A stretch of DNA of 64,000 nt from Fictibacillus macauensis ZFHKF-1 (GTDB taxonomy: Bacteria; Bacillota; Bacilli; Bacillales; Fictibacillaceae): contig NZ_AKKV01000019.1 in assembly GCF_000269865.1 (NCBI RefSeq), positions 124,001 through 188,000 on the forward strand, read 5' to 3'. The notes under the pieces are model-generated. The model saw only the letters and a program-made list of their open reading frames with translations, ran no database searches and had not been told where the DNA came from. The first letter of the stretch is position 1, and the number at the start of each line of letters is the position of its first letter. Below are positions 31,165 through 39,516 of this stretch, piece by piece. Both the position numbers and the translations under genes were made by a program.

Positions 31165-32618
31165 TCGTTGTAAACAATGCATCCGGTGGGTATGACGGAA
31201 CGAAAAAAGTAAATAGCGTTTCTTTTCAGGCGAAAAAAGGGAAGCTCACAGGCATTATTGGCCCGAATGGAAGCGGAAAAACAACGCTAGTAAAGATGAT
31301 AACTGGACAGCTTCCTTGTATGGAAGGCAGTATTACCATTGACGGCACAGCGATTTCTGACTTTTCGTCTAAAGAGTTAGCCAAGATTGTGGCGGTGCTG
31401 CCGCAACATGGTGAAAACTCCTTTGACTTTTCCGTGCAGGAAGTGGTGGCACTCGGGCGCTATCCGTATTATAAAGGCTTATTAAAGCGCGCCACGAGCG
31501 AAGATGAGCGCGTTGTCCGTGACGTGATGAACATAACGGGCGTAGCGCATCTTGCTTCACAAAGCATCGCTTCTTTAAGCGGAGGAGAGCGGCAGCGTGT
31601 GTTGTTAGCGAAAGCCTTAGCACAAGAACCACAGCTATTGCTATTAGATGAACCGACGAATCATCTGGATCTCTCGTATCAAGTGAAGCTGATGGATACG
31701 TTAAAAGAACGCGTGCAACAGCACGAGTTAACGGTCGTTGCTATTTTACATGATTTGAATATTGCTAGTTTATATTGTGATGATATTCTTTTGCTTCATG
31801 AAGGGAAAATGATGGCGCACGGAACGCCTTCAGAAATGATGCAAACCCAAGTTTTGCAAGACGTCTATCGAACGCAGTTACACGTTCAGGGCCATCCGGT
31901 TGAAGCGAAGCCCCTCATTGCGCTAGCTCCGAGCACTCAACAAAACGTACCGAATCAGCATGAAAGTGTAACGATGGAACAAAAGGGCGATCACCTCTGT
32001 ATGCAGGCGCCTTTTTTATATAAAACACTTTCTTCTGCCCTCATTGGTGAAGGTTTCTCCTGGGCACATACGTTTATAAATCGTCATGTACCCAAAAATT
32101 ATGCTTGCAGTGATGCAAAGCAAGAGTTTCAAGACTATATAGAGCAACAGCGCTATTCTAGCGATGAGACGGTAGGCATGATGACAGCCGCTTTCATTGA
32201 AGATGTAGGTGTGGCAAGTGTAAACAACGTAACCGCCTATGTGACAGCAGGTGTTGGCAATGCCTGTGACGCGTCGCGTGCTTGGCAACAACCGACTCAT
32301 GCCGCTCCGGGAACGATTAATATGTTTTTATTTATTGAAGGTACGTTAACGGATGCCGCCTTTTTGCAAGCGATGATGACGGCAACAGAGGCGAAAAGTG
32401 CAGCGTTGCGTGACCGTGGTGTACGTGATGAGCAAGCTCAAACGCTTGCCACTGGTACGACAACCGATTGTGTCAGTGTAGCAGCGACACAACAAGGGAA
32501 AACGATTCACTATGCAGGAACCGCAACAGCGCTCGGAAAGGCAATTGGTAAAGCTGTTTATGAAGCGCTTACACAATCGCTAGCTCACTATGACCAGCGG
32601 GTCGGTACACGCTCATGA
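31161..32618 (+). CDS. Fusion of B12 transport ATPase (BtuD) with adenosylcobinamide amidohydrolase (CbiZ)
   Basis: 485 residues. Residues about 1-255 form the ABC ATPase: Walker A GPNGSGKTT, signature LSGGERQRV, Walker B LLLLDEPTNHLDL. After a linker, residues about 280-485 are a CbiZ domain (VTAGVGNACDASRAW, LATGTTTDCVSVAA). CbiZ cleaves the aminopropanol side chain of adenosylcobinamide or pseudo-B12 to adenosylcobyric acid, letting the cell rebuild its own lower loop. The fusion ties import to remodelling. ATGA overlaps link it to btuC and cbiB. Confidence 0.93.
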   Translation: MIVVNNASGGYDGTKKVNSVSFQAKKGKLTGIIGPNGSGKTTLVKMITGQLPCMEGSITIDGTAISDFSSKELAKIVAVLPQHGENSFDFSVQEVVALGRYPYYKGLLKRATSEDERVVRDVMNITGVAHLASQSIASLSGGERQRVLLAKALAQEPQLLLLDEPTNHLDLSYQVKLMDTLKERVQQHELTVVAILHDLNIASLYCDDILLLHEGKMMAHGTPSEMMQTQVLQDVYRTQLHVQGHPVEAKPLIALAPSTQQNVPNQHESVTMEQKGDHLCMQAPFLYKTLSSALIGEGFSWAHTFINRHVPKNYACSDAKQEFQDYIEQQRYSSDETVGMMTAAFIEDVGVASVNNVTAYVTAGVGNACDASRAWQQPTHAAPGTINMFLFIEGTLTDAAFLQAMMTATEAKSAALRDRGVRDEQAQTLATGTTTDCVSVAATQQGKTIHYAGTATALGKAIGKAVYEALTQSLAHYDQRVGTRS

Positions 32619-33577
32619 TCATCGTGTATCATACGCTTGCCTTATCGCTTGCTGTCTTGATTGACCAGCTAATCGGTGATCCTCGCTGGCTGCCGCATCC
32701 TGTCATCGGATTTGGTAAAATAATTGCCGCGCTGGATCGTCTGTGGAATAAAGGGCGCTATCGAAAGCTAAAAGGTGTTGCGATGCTGCTATGTCTTCTT
32801 TTCCTCACGGTAAGCTGTGCTTACGTTGTGGTACATTTCGCTTATAGACTTCATCCTCTGTTTGGCATTGCAATCGAAAGTATTCTTATTGCAACGACCA
32901 TTGCTGCTAAAGGGTTAAAAGAGGCTGGTCAGTCGGTTGCTAACCCATTACGCCAAGGCGACATGCCCGAAGCGCGTAAGAAGTTAAGCTGGATTGTCGG
33001 CCGTGATACCGACACGCTTACTGAAGCAGAGATTGCCCGCGGAACAGTTGAAACTGTCGCTGAAAATACGAGCGATGGTGTCACTGCTCCCTTGTTTTTT
33101 GCTTTTATAGGCGGCGCACCGCTCGCATTACTCTATCGAGCCGTGAATACATGTGACTCTATGGTCGGTTATAAAAATGAGCAATACCACGCCTTTGGCT
33201 GGGCGTCGGCTCGCTTAGATGACGTCCTGAATTACATACCAGCAAGATTGACCGGTCTGCTGATGCTGATTGTTCCGATTACCCCTACGTACGTTTCTTT
33301 TACATGGTTACGTCGTCAGGCGAAGAATCATCCGAGTCCGAATAGTGGCTGGTGTGAAGCGGGGGTAGCGGGGCGCTTAGGGATTCAGCTTGGCGGCACG
33401 AATTACTATAAAGGACGCGTATCACATCGTCCGCTCATAGGCGAAGCGAACGTCGTGTTAGCCGTCGCACACATTGAAAAAACAACGATGATGATGCAAC
33501 GTACCGTATGGGCATTTTGGGGTGTACTCATTGCGTTAGGAGGTCTGTATGCAATCTTTACCAAACCATGGAGCTAA
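32615..33577 (+). CDS. cbiB: Adenosylcobinamide-phosphate synthase CbiB
   Basis: 320 residues, multi-pass membrane protein. Typical N-terminus (LIDQLIGDPRWLPHPVIGFGKII) and central VETVAENTSDGVTAPLFF and NTCDSMVGYKN motifs. It joins (R)-1-amino-2-propanol phosphate to adenosylcobyric acid, the step after CbiZ cleavage. It overlaps the fusion gene by four bases and cobD by 29. Confidence 0.95.
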   Translation: MIIVYHTLALSLAVLIDQLIGDPRWLPHPVIGFGKIIAALDRLWNKGRYRKLKGVAMLLCLLFLTVSCAYVVVHFAYRLHPLFGIAIESILIATTIAAKGLKEAGQSVANPLRQGDMPEARKKLSWIVGRDTDTLTEAEIARGTVETVAENTSDGVTAPLFFAFIGGAPLALLYRAVNTCDSMVGYKNEQYHAFGWASARLDDVLNYIPARLTGLLMLIVPITPTYVSFTWLRRQAKNHPSPNSGWCEAGVAGRLGIQLGGTNYYKGRVSHRPLIGEANVVLAVAHIEKTTMMMQRTVWAFWGVLIALGGLYAIFTKPWS

Positions 33578-34637
33578 TCCTCAATTGCTTGCACAAGCAT
33601 TAAACGTAGGTGCTCGTAAGATTACCCATGATTATAGTGTGAATGTTAATCCCTATCCACCGCTCGCTCTGCTACAGGAGGAGTGGCAGCGCAGTGTGGA
33701 CCATATGTTTCATTACCCGCATCCAACAGCGGAACCGCTCCGTGCCGCGATTGCGTCTCAAGAGGGGCTCTCGCTCGATCAAGTCATTGCCGGAAACGGT
33801 GCGGCAGAACTGATTTATTTACTAGCCCACGTTTTTCAAAAAAGCGAGGTATTGATTATTGAGCCAGCTTTTTCGGAATATCGAGAGGCGTGTGAAGCAA
33901 ATGGATGTAGGGTAACTTCTTACATAACGACGGAAGCTGACGATTGGCAGCTTTCATTAGAACATTGGAAAGAAGCGGTACGGGGCAAAAAGCTATGTTT
34001 TCTCTGTCGACCGAACAATCCAACGGGAACGCTCTTGGCTGAGGAAACGCTTGCCGAAATGATTGCCATCTGTGAACAAGAGCACGTATATCTTGTCATT
34101 GATGAAGCATTTATTCACTTTACAGAGCAACCGTGTTCAGCAGCTTCGTATGTTCGTGCCCATGATCATGTCATCCTTTTACGCTCCTTAACGAAAATGT
34201 ACCAGCTGCCAGGCTTGCGTCTCGGTTATGCGCTTGCTTCTCAAGCAGTCATTGCGGCGATGATGGCTCTTCAGCCGCCGTGGAGTGTCAATGGACCTGT
34301 TCAACACATTGGGGAACGTGTGCTAAAAGAAGGAACGCCGTATGCGCAAGAAACGGCCCGCAACATGGCAGAGGAACGACAGCGCTTCTTTCCTATGCTA
34401 GAAGCGCTCGGCTATGTCGTCAGTCCATCGCTAGTGAATTTTTATGTGCTTCGAACAAAAGAAACGACCGATTTACTTCCACTCGTTAAATTTCTGCTTT
34501 CCGAAGGCGTTGCGGTGCGGCACACGTATAATTTTCACGGCTTAGCTGGCGCCTATATTCGGCTTGCCCTACGCACGCCTGAAGAAAACGATATCTTACT
34601 TGCGCTATTAGCGAGAGGTAAAGCATGCTTACGATGA
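33549..34637 (+). CDS. cobD: L-threonine-O-3-phosphate decarboxylase CobD
   Basis: 362 residues, PLP-dependent class I aminotransferase fold close to histidinol-phosphate aminotransferase. FLCRPNNPTGTLL, VIDEAFIHFTEQ and the PLP-lysine motif SLTKMYQLPGLRLGYA are visible. It supplies aminopropanol phosphate to CbiB. AGGAGGTCTGT precedes ATG 33549, inside cbiB. Context separates it from HisC. Confidence 0.92.
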   Translation: MQSLPNHGANPQLLAQALNVGARKITHDYSVNVNPYPPLALLQEEWQRSVDHMFHYPHPTAEPLRAAIASQEGLSLDQVIAGNGAAELIYLLAHVFQKSEVLIIEPAFSEYREACEANGCRVTSYITTEADDWQLSLEHWKEAVRGKKLCFLCRPNNPTGTLLAEETLAEMIAICEQEHVYLVIDEAFIHFTEQPCSAASYVRAHDHVILLRSLTKMYQLPGLRLGYALASQAVIAAMMALQPPWSVNGPVQHIGERVLKEGTPYAQETARNMAEERQRFFPMLEALGYVVSPSLVNFYVLRTKETTDLLPLVKFLLSEGVAVRHTYNFHGLAGAYIRLALRTPEENDILLALLARGKACLR

Positions 34638-35203
34638 TCATAGGTGGCGTTCGTAGTGGTAAAAGTGGTTACGCTGAACGCTTAATGATGGATGAAGTAA
34701 AAGCAGATGAAGTGCTTCATTATATTGCGACGAGTGCGCCGTATGATGAAGAAATGAAGCAGCGGGTGAAACGTCATCAAGACGATCGCCGCCACTACCA
34801 TCATCAGTGGAAAACGTGGGAGCAGCCACGCCATGTTGAGCAACTCGCCGCATCTTTTACAGCGCAAGATCGTGTCTTGCTTGATTGTTTAACGAATCTC
34901 GTAAGCAACGAACTGTTTGTAGGCTGGGAAGCTGGACTAGAACCGTGGCGAGAACCGGCGTTTCGTCAAGCATGCTACGAGAAGATTCGTGATGGAATTC
35001 GGCAACTAACGCACACCGCTGGCCACGTCGTCGTTGTTTCTAATGAAATTGGACATGAGACGGTATGGGACGATGAAGCGACCTTATATTATGGGCAACT
35101 ATTAGGTGCATTGCATCAAACCTTCGTCGCCGAAGCAGAGCGGGTGCTACAAATGGAATATGGCTTACCACTTCTGAGAAAGGGAGCGAAGCAAAATGGG
35201 TGA
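34625..35203 (+). CDS. cobU: Adenosylcobinamide kinase/guanylyltransferase CobU
   Basis: 192 residues. P-loop GGVRSGKSGYAE at the N-terminus, KRHQDDRRHYHHQWKTWEQP with the histidine-rich guanylylation region, and VVSNEIGHETVWDDEA near the C-terminus. It phosphorylates adenosylcobinamide and transfers GMP from GTP. It overlaps cobD by 13 and cobS by 8 bases. Confidence 0.93.
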   Translation: MLTMIIGGVRSGKSGYAERLMMDEVKADEVLHYIATSAPYDEEMKQRVKRHQDDRRHYHHQWKTWEQPRHVEQLAASFTAQDRVLLDCLTNLVSNELFVGWEAGLEPWREPAFRQACYEKIRDGIRQLTHTAGHVVVVSNEIGHETVWDDEATLYYGQLLGALHQTFVAEAERVLQMEYGLPLLRKGAKQNG

Positions 35204-36002
35204 AGAACGAAGTCGTTTATCGTTTCTTGTCGGGTTTGGGCTAGCGTTGCAATTTTTAACAGCGCTTCCGATTAAAGCTTCGTTTGCTTGGAATGAGCAG
35301 AGTGGGAAATGGAGCTTACGCTGTTATCCGCTCGTTGGTGTCATCCTTGGTAGTCTACTAGCGCTTCAAGCGTATGGCTTGCTGCACCAGCAGACAGTAC
35401 CTTTAGAAATGGTCGCTTTTTATCTTGTTACCTTTTCAGTCGTGTTTACTGGTGGGCTTCATTTAGATGGATGGATGGATTGCTCTGATGCGTTTTTTTC
35501 CTATCGCGATCGAGCGAAGCGTTTAGAAATTATGAAAGACCCACGAACAGGGGCCTTTGGCGTGTTAAGTGTGCTTTTTCTCTTAAGCTGGCGCACCTTA
35601 TTTCTGTATGAAGTGATCAAGTTGAATCCAGAAGCGGCGCCTTTTATCTTTTTCGCGATCCCTATTTTAAGTCGCATTAGTATGGGCTGGATGCTCGTGA
35701 CGGCTCCGCTCTCGCGAGAAGAAGGCATGGCATATAGCATGCGGCAAATGGCTGATCGCCGTCTTCGTTTCTTTTATGGTGTGGTGGCTCTTCTGCTAGT
35801 AGGCGTGGCGGTGCTTTGGCATCATAGCCTGCTTGGAGGTAGCTTGCTGCTTGCGATGATTCTCTTTTTTCTTTTGAGCAAACGGTTTTTCACAGTCGCT
35901 TTTGGTGGAATTAATGGCGATACGTTAGGTGCCTTAACGGAAGGAGTGGAATCATGGCTATGGATGATCAGCTGGCTATTACTTTGCTTCGTCATGGGCT
36001 AA
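35196..36002 (+). CDS. cobS: Adenosylcobinamide-GDP ribazoletransferase (cobalamin synthase) CobS
   Basis: 268 residues, about seven membrane helices. The motif GGLHLDGWMDCSDAFFSYRDRAKRLEIMKDPRTGAFG carries the metal-binding aspartates of the family. It joins activated cobinamide to alpha-ribazole. The 3' end overlaps cobC by 49 bases in another frame. Confidence 0.93.
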   Translation: MGEERSRLSFLVGFGLALQFLTALPIKASFAWNEQSGKWSLRCYPLVGVILGSLLALQAYGLLHQQTVPLEMVAFYLVTFSVVFTGGLHLDGWMDCSDAFFSYRDRAKRLEIMKDPRTGAFGVLSVLFLLSWRTLFLYEVIKLNPEAAPFIFFAIPILSRISMGWMLVTAPLSREEGMAYSMRQMADRRLRFFYGVVALLLVGVAVLWHHSLLGGSLLLAMILFFLLSKRFFTVAFGGINGDTLGALTEGVESWLWMISWLLLCFVMG

Positions 36003-36595
36003 CAAAGGAAAATCAAGAAAAGCGTTATATCGGTTGGAGCGACCCACCGCTTTGTGAGGAAGGTCGTCAGCTCCTTCACCCACTTACCGACACGCCAGAC
36101 GTTATTTACAGTAGCCCTTCTTTGCGCGCGATGGAAACAGCCGCAATGTTGTTTCCTAATAGTGACGTCACGGTTTGTGAGGGTTTTCGCGAGCTTCATT
36201 TCGGAGAGTGGGAGCTGAAAACGTATGCTGACTTATGTAACAACCCTCATTACCGGCAATGGATTGATCATCCTACAACGATTACACCACCGGGTGGGGA
36301 GTCGTATGCTACGTTTACAGCGCGTGTGTTGCATGCGTGGTTTACGATGCTTGAGCAGATGCAGCATGACGATAGGCAACAGGCGGTCATTGTTACACAT
36401 GGCGGTCCGCTTCGGTTATTGCTATCGCACTTTGCGCCACAAGAAAAAGACATGTGGCACTGGTCGGTTTCTCACGGGCAAGGTTTTACGTTACAGTGGC
36501 AACAAGAGGAAAGGAGAGGGGTCGGTCGATGTACTTCATTACAGGAGGCGCCTTTCACGGCAAAGGACGCTTTGTACAACAACACTTTCAAGTAG
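35954..36595 (+). CDS. cobC: Alpha-ribazole phosphatase CobC (histidine phosphatase)
   Basis: 213 residues. The phosphohistidine motif LLRHGLTKENQEKRYIG and the second catalytic His in VIVTHGGPLRLLLS are present; FRELHFGEWELKTYADL is typical. It removes phosphate from alpha-ribazole-5'-P or adenosylcobalamin-5'-P. AAGGAG lies eight bases before ATG 35954, within cobS. The histidine phosphatase fold is certain; the substrate is from context. Confidence 0.9.
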   Translation: MAMDDQLAITLLRHGLTKENQEKRYIGWSDPPLCEEGRQLLHPLTDTPDVIYSSPSLRAMETAAMLFPNSDVTVCEGFRELHFGEWELKTYADLCNNPHYRQWIDHPTTITPPGGESYATFTARVLHAWFTMLEQMQHDDRQQAVIVTHGGPLRLLLSHFAPQEKDMWHWSVSHGQGFTLQWQQEERRGVGRCTSLQEAPFTAKDALYNNTFK

Positions 36596-36957
36596 ACAAG
36601 CCTAGTAACCAATGGTTTAGTTATTTTCATGAGAACCAGCTCACGCTCGACGGCTACAGCGATTCAGTGCTTGTGATAGAAGGATTAGAGCAGCTCGTAG
36701 CGAATGTGGTAAAGCAGGACGCAACATCAGCGCGCGAAGTGCTTTCCATGCTTTTAGAGAAATGGTTGGACTTTGAGCGTGAAGCACCCGGACGTTCTGT
36801 CGTTTTAATTGGTACTGACGTGGGCAAGGGCATTGTGCCGATGGAGCGTGAACTTCGTGACATTCGCGATATGACGGGTTGGTTTTATCAAGAGATTGTG
36901 CAAAGAGCCGCCGCTGTTCAACTGATTTGGTATGGACTTGCCCAAACGTTAAAATGA
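36529..36957 (+). CDS. Short CobU-like protein
   Basis: 142 residues from ATG 36529, preceded by AAGGAGAGG; the longer frame to 36454 is read-through of cobC sequence. It begins MYFITGGAFHGKGRF, an altered CobU-type P-loop. It ends GTDVGKGIVPMERELRDIRDMTGWFYQEIV..., which matches the CobU C-terminal segment SNEvGxGIVP...R.fRD..G. The middle is shortened and lacks the His-rich region seen in the neighbouring full CobU. It could be a kinase-only or regulatory paralogue. It overlaps cobC by 67 bases. Confidence 0.8.
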   Translation: MYFITGGAFHGKGRFVQQHFQVDKPSNQWFSYFHENQLTLDGYSDSVLVIEGLEQLVANVVKQDATSAREVLSMLLEKWLDFEREAPGRSVVLIGTDVGKGIVPMERELRDIRDMTGWFYQEIVQRAAAVQLIWYGLAQTLK

Positions 36958-36972
36958 GGAGGAAGTACAAAC

Positions 36973-37572
36973 ATGAAGCTCTATACAAGAACGGGAGATG
37001 AAGGCAAGACGAGTGTCATTGGTGGACGATTAGAAAAGAACCATATTCGGGTGAACGCCTACGGAACGATTGACGAGCTTAATAGCTTTGTCGGTTTAGC
37101 GCTTACCAAACTTTCACAGCCTATGTTTCTAGATTTGGCAAGTGAGTTAACAAAAATTCAACATGAACTGTTTGATTGTGGTGGCGACTTATCAGCGGTC
37201 AAAAAAGATTATCCCTTTAAAGCGAACCAAGAGATGATTACGTTTTTAGAAGAACGCATTGATGACTATATAAAAGAGGCACCGGAATTAGAGCGCTTTA
37301 TCCTGCCAGGCGGATCGGAAGCTGCGGCCATGATCCATGTGTGTCGCACCGTAGCCCGTCGTGCGGAACGAGAGATTGTAGCGTTAAAAGAGCAACAGCA
37401 TACGATCAATCCGATTGTACTAAAATACGTCAATCGCTTATCGGATTATTTCTTTGCGATTGCCCGCGTCATTAATTTCCGTCTCGGCGTGAGTGATGTA
37501 GAGTATGAGCGCAGCGCCCTCGTCTTTCGTGGTGGAAAACGAAAAGAAGAACCCTCAAACGATTCAGAGTAA
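36973..37572 (+). CDS. yvqK: Cob(I)alamin adenosyltransferase, PduO type
   Basis: 199 residues. N-terminus LYTRTGDEGKTSVIGG and AYGTIDELNSFVGLA, and the C-terminal VCRTVARRAEREIV...YVNRLSDYFFAIARVIN, are diagnostic of PduO-type ATP:corrinoid adenosyltransferases. It attaches the 5'-deoxyadenosyl group. Equivalent to B. subtilis YvqK in its B12-riboswitch operon. AGGAGGAAG precedes ATG 36973. Last gene of the operon. Confidence 0.95.
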   Translation: MKLYTRTGDEGKTSVIGGRLEKNHIRVNAYGTIDELNSFVGLALTKLSQPMFLDLASELTKIQHELFDCGGDLSAVKKDYPFKANQEMITFLEERIDDYIKEAPELERFILPGGSEAAAMIHVCRTVARRAEREIVALKEQQHTINPIVLKYVNRLSDYFFAIARVINFRLGVSDVEYERSALVFRGGKRKEEPSNDSE

Positions 37573-37675
37573 GATAGGCGCAGGAGCGGGCTGTTCTCTA
37601 AAATACATTGCCTAGCACCCGTTCCTATGGTACATTTAGTTTAAATGTATAGTGTTGTCCGTGGAGGTGTGAAAG

Positions 37676-37906
37676 ATGGAAACTGCAGCAACCATTTTAT
37701 TAGTTATCGTTTCGATTGCTTTAATTCTCGTCGTTGTTCTTCAATCCAGTCGTTCAGCAGGTTTGTCCGGTGCGATTACTGGGGGAGCTGAACAGCTATT
37801 TGGAAAGCAGAAAGCCCGTGGGATGGAAGCGGTATTAAGTCGTATTACTGTTGTCCTCGGCGTGTTATTTTTCCTATTGGCGATTACAGTCGCTTACATC
37901 GTATAA
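37676..37906 (+). CDS. secG: Preprotein translocase subunit SecG
   Basis: 76 residues, two membrane helices flanking a loop with LQSSRSAGLSGAITGGAEQLFGKQKARGMEAVL, the SecG signature. It assists SecYEA-driven export. GGAGGTGTGAAAG precedes the start; a terminator follows. SecG before est, rnr, smpB and ssrA is the conserved Bacillus order. Confidence 0.96.
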   Translation: METAATILLVIVSIALILVVVLQSSRSAGLSGAITGGAEQLFGKQKARGMEAVLSRITVVLGVLFFLLAITVAYIV

Positions 37907-37919
37907 CGTATACTCTTAG

Positions 37920-37953
37920 AACAGCAGGTGATGTGCTCACTTGCTGTTTTTCT
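37920..37953 (+). terminator. Rho-independent terminator of secG
   Basis: AACAGCAGGTGA / TCACTTGCTGTT stem, five-base loop, then TTTTTC. Confidence 0.9.
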
Positions 37954-38020
37954 TTACCTGATGAATTGTGTGTTTGATTTGATAAATCAGGGTATCCTAT
38001 AGAGAAAAAGGGGAGTATTT

Positions 38021-38710
38021 ATGGTCGGCTGTCTTTGTCTTCACGGATTTACGGGAGGTCCATTTGAAGTGCAACCGGTAGCAGATTATTTACGCGCTCG
38101 TACGGACTGGGAAATTGCTGTACCTACATACCCTGGGCACGGGGAATTACTTCATTTAAGAGGTGTGAAACAAGCGCGCTGGGTAGAAGAAGCGGAGCGT
38201 GCTTTTTTGGCTTTACGGCAAAAGCATGATACGCTGTATGTTGTTGGCTTTTCGATGGGTGGCATGATTGCCGCCTATTTAGCGGCAAAATACCAGTGTC
38301 AGAAGGTAGTATTGCTTAGTGCGAGCGCTTTTTATTTAAATCCTATTCATTTGCAAGATGAATTAAGCGCTTGGTTACGGATGAAACAAAGCCATGCGCC
38401 ACACGACGAATGGATGTATAAGCAATACTGGCATCGGGTTACGAAAACACCCGTTTCTGCTCTGTTTCAATTTCGCAAGCTTGTTAAGGCGCTTAAGCCG
38501 TCTTTTTCGCAGATTACAGCTCAAACGTTGATCGTCCAGGGGAAAAAAGATGGACTCGTTCCGCTGAAAAGCGCGCACTATATATATGAAACCATTCCTT
38601 CTGATCAGAAGAAGCTACTGTACTTAAAGGACTCACGTCATATGATTTGTCATGATGTGAACAGTGAAGAGCTTCTCACAGAAGTGTATACATTTTTACA
38701 AGAAAGATGA
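38021..38710 (+). CDS. Alpha/beta-hydrolase, carboxylesterase-like
   Basis: 229 residues. LCLHGFTGGPFEVQPVADYL near the N-terminus with the oxyanion HG, the nucleophile in VVGFSMGGMIAA and a late His in KDSRHMICHD. Resembles the monoacylglycerol lipase/esterase group and the neighbouring est product, suggesting an old duplication. Ribosome site AAAGGGGAG precedes ATG 38021. The substrate is unknown. Confidence 0.85.
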   Translation: MVGCLCLHGFTGGPFEVQPVADYLRARTDWEIAVPTYPGHGELLHLRGVKQARWVEEAERAFLALRQKHDTLYVVGFSMGGMIAAYLAAKYQCQKVVLLSASAFYLNPIHLQDELSAWLRMKQSHAPHDEWMYKQYWHRVTKTPVSALFQFRKLVKALKPSFSQITAQTLIVQGKKDGLVPLKSAHYIYETIPSDQKKLLYLKDSRHMICHDVNSEELLTEVYTFLQER

Positions 38711-38728
38711 TGTAGAGGAGAGAGCAAC

Positions 38729-39481
38729 ATGATGAAAATCTCAGCACCAAAACCATTTACATTTGAAGGAGGAAAGCGAGCCGTTCTAATGTTGCATGGC
38801 TTTACGGGAAGTTCTGCTGACGTGCGCATGCTCGGCCGCTTTTTGCAAAAGAAAGGCTATACGTGTCATGCCCCGCAATATAAAGGTCATGGCGTACCTC
38901 CAGAAGAGCTTGTACATACAGGACCAGAAGATTGGTGGCGTGATGTCATCGGAGGTTATGAACATTTACAGGATCTCGGCTATGAGGAGATTGCGGTATG
39001 TGGACTATCACTTGGTGGCGTATTCTCACTGAAGCTTGCAATGGAAAAACCGGTTAAAGGTGTCGTTCCAATGTGTGCGCCAATGTACATTAAGAGTGAA
39101 GAAGTGATGTATAAGAACGTGTTAGAATATGCGCGCGAATATAAAAGCCGTGAAAACAAAACCGAAGAACAAGTGAATGAAGAGATGGAAGCCTTTAAAG
39201 AATCACCTATGAAGACGTTAAAGGCCTTGCAGCAGCTACTAGGCGATGTACGTAACGATATTGACATGGTGTATGCGCCGACCTTTGTCGTCCAAGCGCG
39301 TCATGATGAAATGATTAACACAGATTCAGCAAACATTATTTATAATGAAGTAGAAAGCATTATGAAAGATTTAAAATGGTACGAAGAGTCAACGCACGTC
39401 ATTACATTAGGTCAGGAAAAAGAACAGCTTCATGAAGACGTTTATCAGTTTTTACAGAAGCTTGATTGGTCCGTGGAATAA
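38729..39481 (+). CDS. est: Carboxylesterase Est (Est30/YvaK type)
   Basis: 250 residues. Closely resembles the thermophilic Est30 family: [43 protein letters not shown], nucleophile in [10 protein letters not shown], acid in [12 protein letters not shown] and His in ESTHVITLG. It hydrolyses short-chain esters in the cytoplasm. The second of two start codons (38732) is equally possible. rnr begins 35 bases downstream. Confidence 0.95.
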   Translation: MMKISAPKPFTFEGGKRAVLMLHGFTGSSADVRMLGRFLQKKGYTCHAPQYKGHGVPPEELVHTGPEDWWRDVIGGYEHLQDLGYEEIAVCGLSLGGVFSLKLAMEKPVKGVVPMCAPMYIKSEEVMYKNVLEYAREYKSRENKTEEQVNEEMEAFKESPMKTLKALQQLLGDVRNDIDMVYAPTFVVQARHDEMINTDSANIIYNEVESIMKDLKWYEESTHVITLGQEKEQLHEDVYQFLQKLDWSVE

Positions 39482-39516
39482 GGCAAAGTGACGGCTTCCT
39501 TAAAGGAGGAAATAGA

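Noticed and set aside
33549-34637. Histidinol-phosphate aminotransferase (HisC)
   Set aside because: The fold is shared, but position between cbiB and cobU in a B12-riboswitch operon indicates CobD.
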